Assembly: GCF_932526225.1 (NCBI RefSeq)
Contig: NC_064036.1
Coordinates: forward strand, 9,555,519-9,619,518
Length of the DNA stretch: 64,000 nucleotides
From: Nematostella vectensis
Lineage: Eukaryota; Cnidaria; Anthozoa; Actiniaria; Edwardsiidae
Direction of reading: 5' to 3'
Under the pieces are notes generated by a model, which searched no databases, was not told the origin of the DNA, and saw only the letters and a program-made list of their open reading frames with translations. Positions 57,692 through 64,000 of the stretch are shown here, one piece after another. A program made the position numbers and the translations under genes. Each line of letters starts with the position of its first letter. Position 1 is the stretch's first letter.

Positions 57692-60600
57692 ATGCCATTC
57701 TATGGGGACCAGGAGACAGAATTCAACAGACTTCGAGAACATACAAGTGAGTATTTGTAATCGTATCATGAAAGCTAAGATTTACTACACAGCTTGCAAC
57801 GAAAGGCTTGATGGGATATGGGATTCAAGTATAGTTTTGTGTTTTTTGACAGTCAGTCATAGGCCAATAGTTGGATTCCAACAGTGCAGTTAGTTTCAGC
57901 ATCTATCCGTAAAACCTAATCTTCTGTAGTCACAATAAGAACTAATAAGCTTGTCTCTGTAAATGCGCTAAATTTTGCAGTGGTTGCGTCTGAACCCTTT
58001 TCACTAAATATATCAATAAACTTATTTTTTAATCCTTGCGACCTTTCTTAATTTTTTGAAATTGTATCCTTTTGAAACGACAAAATAATAAATAAACACT
58101 TTGTTTATATTAGTGAAATGCTGTGGTAACAAAGAGTCATTTTTTCAATAGAATATTTGCTGGCTGTTTTCCCATTGTTTGCATTACAGTGTACCCTTGA
58201 AAATCAAACTTTTAGATGTTCTGTCAGTCAAAAGTGTTGACGTCATAAAGGCTTTTTTTTATTTCTTTCAAAAGTCCAGATAATATTAGTCACTTTTTTG
58301 CTGTATTTTGTGCGTACCACTGACAAGTGATCAGCCTTCTTTAGCAGCCACTCACTGTATTTTATTAAGGGGCTAGTGGCAGCTAGAAAAACCTGTTTAT
58401 ATGATTGAAACCCCTTTGCTGATTAAATTTCTTTGAGGAAAAGGAGTAGAAGATTGCTGATAAATAAGAAATGCAAAGAAAAAAGTATCCCAAACTCTAA
58501 AATTCAACTTAGACATTATATGATGGCTTTTATTTTAAAAAGTATTATTTCTTTTGAACTCTGCTGCTTTAAATACATAGATAGAGGCATCACTGCTTTT
58601 ATCACAAAATACTTGCATACTTATCAAGGTAATAGGAGAAGTTCTCTATAACAAACCTATGGTGTTCAACTGATCTAAGTTAATTAGTTGGGTCAAATAG
58701 TTTGAAATTAAGCGGTCATATTTCACTTTTTTAGTTTTTACTAAGAGAAGGCCAAGGCGGACTGCTCTTCCTGCGACAAGAGAAAGGAGCTCTATTAGAA
58801 GTCTTATAAGGTACGATAATTGTATTATTATTGATAGATTGGGTGATGATATAAAAAAAAAACCCAATAGGCATGGTAAAGTAGGATTGTAGTGTAACTA
58901 ATTGCATCGTTATGAAAGTCAATTCTCACTCTACTGTCTCTTCCTGGGTTGTTAACCGCTTGGCATTTTCAATTGGTCTGTAGATCTATGTTCTATTTTA
59001 AATGTACTTTAAGAGCTAGTCTTGTTTGTGTTACTTTTTTAAGGTGTTAAATGTGACTCTACACAGCGGCAGAATGGGTGGTAGCTAGGGTTGTTCATCT
59101 GTATCATGACGTGTTATGATGTCCTGCGATATGACATGCTTGATGTCTTCATTTCCCACATGTGGGAAGACAGATGGATGGAATGTGTTATTTGTTTAAC
59201 AAATTAAGTCTACCAACCTTTGTTTTTTTAGTTTTATGAAAACTGTGGTTGGAAAGGATATGACCAAAGTGACCATGCCTGTTCATTTCAACGAACCTGT
59301 TTCTTTTCTACAGGTAAACATTAATAAACATGTATCATACAATAGGGATGAATGACAATCAGGGGAGGTCATGATAAATTAGAGAGACATCTCTAGGGTC
59401 AAGAGGCATTGATTAAAAGTCATAGCTTTTGAACTTAAGGTGCATTGTGTTTAGGGGTTCTGATGGGAAATCTTGAGATTTTTATGTGTGCATACCTTAG
59501 TACCATAGGTCTGAATAGTGATTTTATTATATTATTTCCTTTGCAGAGGTTGTCTGAAGATCTTGAATATGCGGACATACTAAACAGAGCATGTGGTAAG
59601 AAACCAGTATCTACTGTATACAAAAGCAGCTTGCATTTTCAGTCCCCCAGTACCCATTTGCTTTCCAATGCCTTAAAAAAATCCTTACATCTCAATAACA
59701 AAAGGATAAGAGATTGGCTACTCACTATTATACTGCACATGTATTAGTGAAAGGTACATTTATTTTGCTGAGTTTGGGCTGCTGCACCTGCAATGCCCAG
59801 GAATGACTTCTGCGGCAAGTGGGGTGATGTCAGTCGATACTCAAGTGTTAAACAATCAGAACAATCACAACTCTTCTATTATCACAACCCTGCCTACCAA
59901 TTAAAATGAGCGTTGTACAGAGTTTGTAGCTTATGACAGCACGTATTTTGTCTTGCGAAAACAATCATTTTAGGAGTGTGGTTCTGAAAATCATGATAGG
60001 GAACAGGGATAACAGGGGTTTCAAATTTGGTTATTGCGATTCTGTACTGAGGCAATACATCAAACTTGGAAAGGTGTGAAAATTATATGGTATAATTTGT
60101 CATTGGAAAGTTGGATAGGCAAGCGAGGTATGTCTTTAGTCACGAACCTGGTATTCTGTCTCAAATGCAACTACTGTATTGAGTACTGATTTCAGTCAGA
60201 TATTATTTGGGTTTGATTGTCCTTTTATTACATAAAAGCTAAATTGCAAAGTCAAATGATGTTTGTTTGTTTTTAAGCAATCATGAGCTTGTGATTTCTG
60301 TCTTTTCTAGCTCTATGAATAAAACAGACAAATAAAATATGGAATCACTGTAAACTTGAGTTGTTGATTTGACCGAAATCAAACCAAAACAATCAAATGG
60401 AAGTGCCTTTGTTGAGTTGCTATCACAAATATTAATTCGATCCATAGTATCCATGGCTTGGCAAGGGCCTTTTCTTTTAATAGCTACACATAATATTGAA
60501 AGCCCAGACTTAGCTTGAGATTTTTTCACATTATTCCTTTGTTTTTAGTGTGCAAGAATAACCTTGTCAAGTTGGCACATGTCGCTGCATTTGCATCCTC

Positions 60601-63600
60601 CACTTATGCTACTGTTCTATCAAGGTTTGTCTCAAAGTTGTTTAACCAGTGTAACAACTCTACTTGAGGTGATCTCCTCCATCTTGTGTGATCGGTGTGG
60701 TTTGCTGATTACTTATGTAGTAACACTATTATAATCCTGTTGGTCGGTGTGGGTTATTTTACAGGTTCTGGAAGCCCTTCAACCCTCTTCTTGGCGAGAC
60801 ATTTGAGTACATTGATAATGACAATGGCTTTGCTTTAATAGCCGAACAGGTACTGTATTACAGCAACCAGGTTAAGGCCATGTTACAAGGGGCAATTTGT
60901 CCTGCAACTTGCAATGCAATATTGAGTTGCAAGAAAATAGTTTATCAGAGCTCATAACCACCTCTTCCTGTTATTGGTGATTAGATGCCAGTGACGAATT
61001 TTCAGGCACGCTCATTGGTCAATACAAGCCACGTTTACATTTTAGCAGGTCAAAAATATCAGGCGACGACGACTAAAGTGATATCTGTGCTGTGAACATT
61101 TTTTGCGGTCAGAAATCGTTTTTCATGCATTTGAAAAGTAGAAAACAACACTTGACAACTGCAGAGTCAAGAGTGTCATGGGTCACATATATCTTGAATG
61201 AAGGTATATGCTATCATAGCCAATCCTGTGCACAGTCACAATAAATAATGCTTAATATTACCCACCTTTTTAATCAGGTTTCCCATCACCCACCAATCTC
61301 TGCCCTCCATGCAGAGTCCAGTCATTGGGTGTTCTGGCAGGAGTACAAACTGGACACAAAGTTCAGAGGACAATTCTTTAAAGTGATACCTACCGGCCAT
61401 TGCCACTTGAAGTTCAAGACCAATGGTCATCACTTTTCCTGGAAAAAGCCAGTTACAACAATCCACAACATCTTAGTAGGGAGTCTTTATGTTGACCAGG
61501 TGGGTTGATGTGTGTCATCCCTCAGGGGATGTTCAAAGATTTTTCTGATTCTGCTGTCCCTTAAGGGGTCTCATGGTATTGATGGCCTGAAACTAAGTTT
61601 ACAGTACCCCCCCCCCCCCCCCCGTCCCAGGCTTGAAATGTCAGTCAGGACAGTAGATAGCAAGGTGGGGTCACGTGGAGTTTGCCCCTCTCCCCCAGAG
61701 AAAGGATTTTACCAAAGGAAATAGAATGAGCCTGAGCCTTGCGAACCCCTTGCCCCTAGAAAAAAGTTTTGGCTATCCCAATATCTTTCTTTCTCAAAAG
61801 AAACATCTTTGAGAAAATGGAGAGCTCACCTTTCCTAGATAACAGCCGTATATGTAATTTGTGTTTTTAGTAATTTCTATTTTGTAATTGTCTTTTCGTG
61901 TTTTAGGAGGGTGATATGGTTGTTACAAACCACACCACAAAAGAGACATGCACAGTTCATTTTATGCCGGTTAGGAAAGTGCAAGACAACTTCAAGAAAC
62001 TCAAAGGTAATTGTGACGGAGTCACTATATGTTAATTAGCGGAACTGTCTAGAAAAACTTTTACGTGCAGCCTCTCCCGCTTGGAACATTGTAGAAATTA
62101 ACACATGCTTTTAACATGCTAGTATTGGATTTGTTTACTTAGGATCGTTGTTCTGTTTGCTAGAATATTCTAGAACCAAGACTCAGCAGTTTATGATAAC
62201 GAAATGGATGGTGTAATGTTTCAACAACACTTATGACGTGATTATGTATATTTAGAAAGACCCAAGTGTATATAAGGAGTATCAGGCCCGTACCCAGGAT
62301 TTTTCTTGGGGGGGGAGGGGGGGCGTCAACGGGGGTGCACCCCCTGGGTACGGGCCTGTTAGTTGAGTTTGCTCGTGAATTAAGAAGCTGAGTGGTGAGC
62401 TTAGCTGTAGCTTAGTGCTAAGTGTAAGTTTAGTTGTGAAACAGCACGACACGCTCATTTAGAGGGAATCCGAGACCGAATAACAGAATCGTGTAACGTC
62501 TTCAAGAAAACATTTATCAAGTCCGTTGTGTACTAGATTGTGTTGGAGTGTAGTCATTCTAGTCCACGACAGTAATTAATTCCTAAGTAGAATTGATGTC
62601 TTGTTTCAACATCAAGTCAAGACACCGTTGTACTATAAGCCCCCACGCCAAAGCCACCCTTCTCTCTTGATCCCCTTCTCCTTCATTCCTTTCTAGACAG
62701 CTTAGGATCCGAAACGGCTAACAGTTATATCTCGTTAAAGCCGGCCCAATCTCTTATACCCTTTCTGTTATCCCAGGTGAAGTTAAGGCTGGCCCAATCT
62801 CTTATATCCTTTCTGTTATCCCAGGTGAAGTTAAGGCTGGCCCAATCTCTTATATCCTTTCTGTTATCCCAGGTGAAGTTAAGGCTGGCCCAATCTCTTA
62901 CATCCTTTCTGTTATCCCAGGTGAAGTTAAGGACCCTGAGGGCAAGGTGCGGTATGTTATTGAGGGCTCATGGGACAAATCGCTGGAGTGTATCCCGCAG
63001 GACACTGGTTAGTCCGAAATTACTATTATAATGCTATTTTGAAAGTGTACGTGGGTATGAGTTGCGGGAATCCAGTTGGCTAAACTACTTTGAATCACAT
63101 TGAATAATGATGCAGATTTGATATCTATGCCCGGTAGTTCAAGGTGCTGAGTGATAAGAATATACACTTAAAAAAGCACTACTATTATGAAAAAAACTTT
63201 ACTGTTTTGTTATTCTCTTCCTGTCTCATCTATTAGGATATCGCGCTTTGTTTTTGTTTTGATATTTTATTGTGTTTTCAGGTTTTAATGACGACAGTAT
63301 TGATTTATGGACTGCTGTGGCGAGACCGGATGACTCATACAAGTAATAAGCAAATATTCGTTTTTGTCACTCGTTCATCTCGTTATGCCTACTTGTTCAG
63401 CTGAATGCCAATGACCGTTTAAAGGAAATGGTGCACCCCTTGCCAACTCTGTTAGTGCTGTATGCTATAGACCTATTTTAAATGATGGTAAATCGTTGAC
63501 TTCATATGCTTGAAATAAGGTTGCACATGTAATATTTCGATGTTTGGACAAGGGCATGCACTGATCTTTGTCATGCTCGAAGATTCAGCGTATTTTTCGG

Positions 63601-63815
63601 GCGCTCCCAAAGGTCACCCCCGACCCTTGGGAGCACCCGCAAAGTACGCTGGATCTTCGAGCATGTGATCTTTGTAGTGATATTTCGAAAAGAGGAGCGA
63701 GGCATGTACTTAGCTTTATATGTGATATTCTAAGTAAATTGTGAACCTATTATTATTTTTTCCAGGATGTACGCATTTACGAGATTTACAATTCAACTAA
63801 ACGATCCCGACTATG
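57692..63815 (+). CDS. Oxysterol-binding-protein-related protein (ORP), C-terminus beyond window
   Basis: Eleven phase-matched exons: 57692-57746, 58735-58810, 59232-59313, 59547-59595, 60549-60624, 60765-60849, 61278-61499, 61907-62006, 62921-63007, 63282-63342, 63766-63815 (943 nt, 314 codons, open at the donor). The ORD lipid-transfer domain is clear: KVTMPVHFNEPVSFLQRLSE, VAAFASSTYATVLSRFWKPF NPLLGETFEYID, then AEQ/VSHHPPISALHAES (the ORP signature with the PI4P-binding HH), TIHNILVGSLYVDQ, GSWDKSLE and MYAFTRFTIQLND. ORPs exchange sterol or other lipids for PI4P at membrane contacts. Exon 57692 starts with ATG but also follows tag, so it may be either the first coding exon or an internal one; no PH domain is seen. 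Subfamily is not settled. The acceptor of exon 9 lies in a tandem repeat. Confidence 0.9.
61500..61906 (+). other. ORP intron 7
   Basis: Contains a C homopolymer (about 61608-61623) and otherwise nothing recognisable. Confidence 0.6.
62283..62358. mobile_element. Short palindromic copy of the GGCCCGTACCCAG repeat
   Basis: Begins CAGGCCCGTACCCAGG and ends with its inverse CCTGGGTACGGGCCTG, enclosing only about 44 bp. This shows that the family has terminal inverted repeats. Lies in ORP intron 8. Confidence 0.75.
62729..62931 (+). repeat. 48-bp tandem repeat carrying the ORP exon 9 acceptor
   Basis: Unit: gtgaagttaaggctggccca atctcttatatcctttctgt tatcccag. Four intact cccag/gtgaagttaag acceptors lie immediately before 62777, 62825, 62873 and 62921, plus a degenerate fifth unit upstream. 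All spacings are 48 bp. Confidence 0.95.
63572..63665. repeat. Hairpin-forming inverted repeat in ORP intron 10
   Basis: catgctcgaagattcagcgt at the left and its near-complement acgctggatcttcgagcatg at the right; the arms continue through gggcgctccc / gggagcaccc to the centre. Confidence 0.85.
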
Positions 63816-64000
63816 GTAAGAGCTAAGTTTAGTTACTCCTACTCTCATGTCAAAGATTTCAACAACTCGAATTGAAGCCAATTTTTTCCTTCTCTTACAT
63901 TTCTTATATGGAAGCATCGACGTCTTTTAGCCCAGGCCAGTCTGTGTTCACTCATAAAGGAAATAGTGACCTGTGTTAATATTGACGATTTGATGTTTTT

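Overview
The window is animal nuclear DNA. The genes are split by many short phase-matched introns with GT..AG ends, three class A GPCR genes are present, and the intergenic and intronic space is full of BEL/Pao, Ty3, LINE, Penelope, hAT-, Harbinger- and piggyBac-like debris and minisatellites. Gene style and repeat types fit a cnidarian, most likely a sea anemone such as Nematostella. That is an inference; nothing in the window names the species.

Layout. 1-9.3 kb is a retroelement graveyard: an open but edge-truncated Ty3-type Gag (minus strand, 1-642), two broken BEL/Pao elements and a LINE reverse transcriptase fragment. 9.3-15 kb holds no clear gene, only an 83-bp minisatellite and a small TIR element. 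15.3-16.3 kb is an intronless GPCR. 17-19 kb holds a perfect 51-bp inverted repeat and a Penelope-type GIY-YIG fragment. 19.48-39.05 kb is one 24-exon gene that I assembled exon by exon. It encodes a RUN + PH protein of 932 aa that follows vertebrate PLEKHM2 (SKIP) end to end. An antisense GPCR (28.7-29.7 kb) and an unknown antisense 259-aa ORF (35.6-36.4 kb) sit inside its introns. 39.5-42.5 kb is two minisatellites around an orphan open segment, one of them split by a TTAA-flanked element. 42.8-46.0 kb is a three-exon GPCR (minus). 46-50.6 kb is mostly empty apart from a second TTAA-type element. 51.0-54.3 kb is a two-exon gene (minus) joining a C2H2 finger, CENP-B-like HTH, DDE nuclease domain and a Tudor/chromo-like tail. 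A tRNA-derived SINE lies at 55.3-55.7 kb. From 57.7 kb to the right edge runs an oxysterol-binding-protein-related gene (11 exons seen, C-terminus outside the window).

The most unusual signal is that tandem repeats here repeatedly start on gene boundaries. Four 48-bp units at 62.78-62.92 kb each carry a complete 3' splice site and stay in the reading frame of the ORP gene. More than 20 units at 37.66-38.47 kb each carry a copy of a PLEKHM2 exon end plus its 5' splice site. The 3' ends of the first GPCR and of the DDE gene are also copied into adjacent repeats. Functionally, PLEKHM2 (lysosome-kinesin adaptor) and the ORP gene (lipid transfer) both act at endomembranes, but nothing shows they work together.
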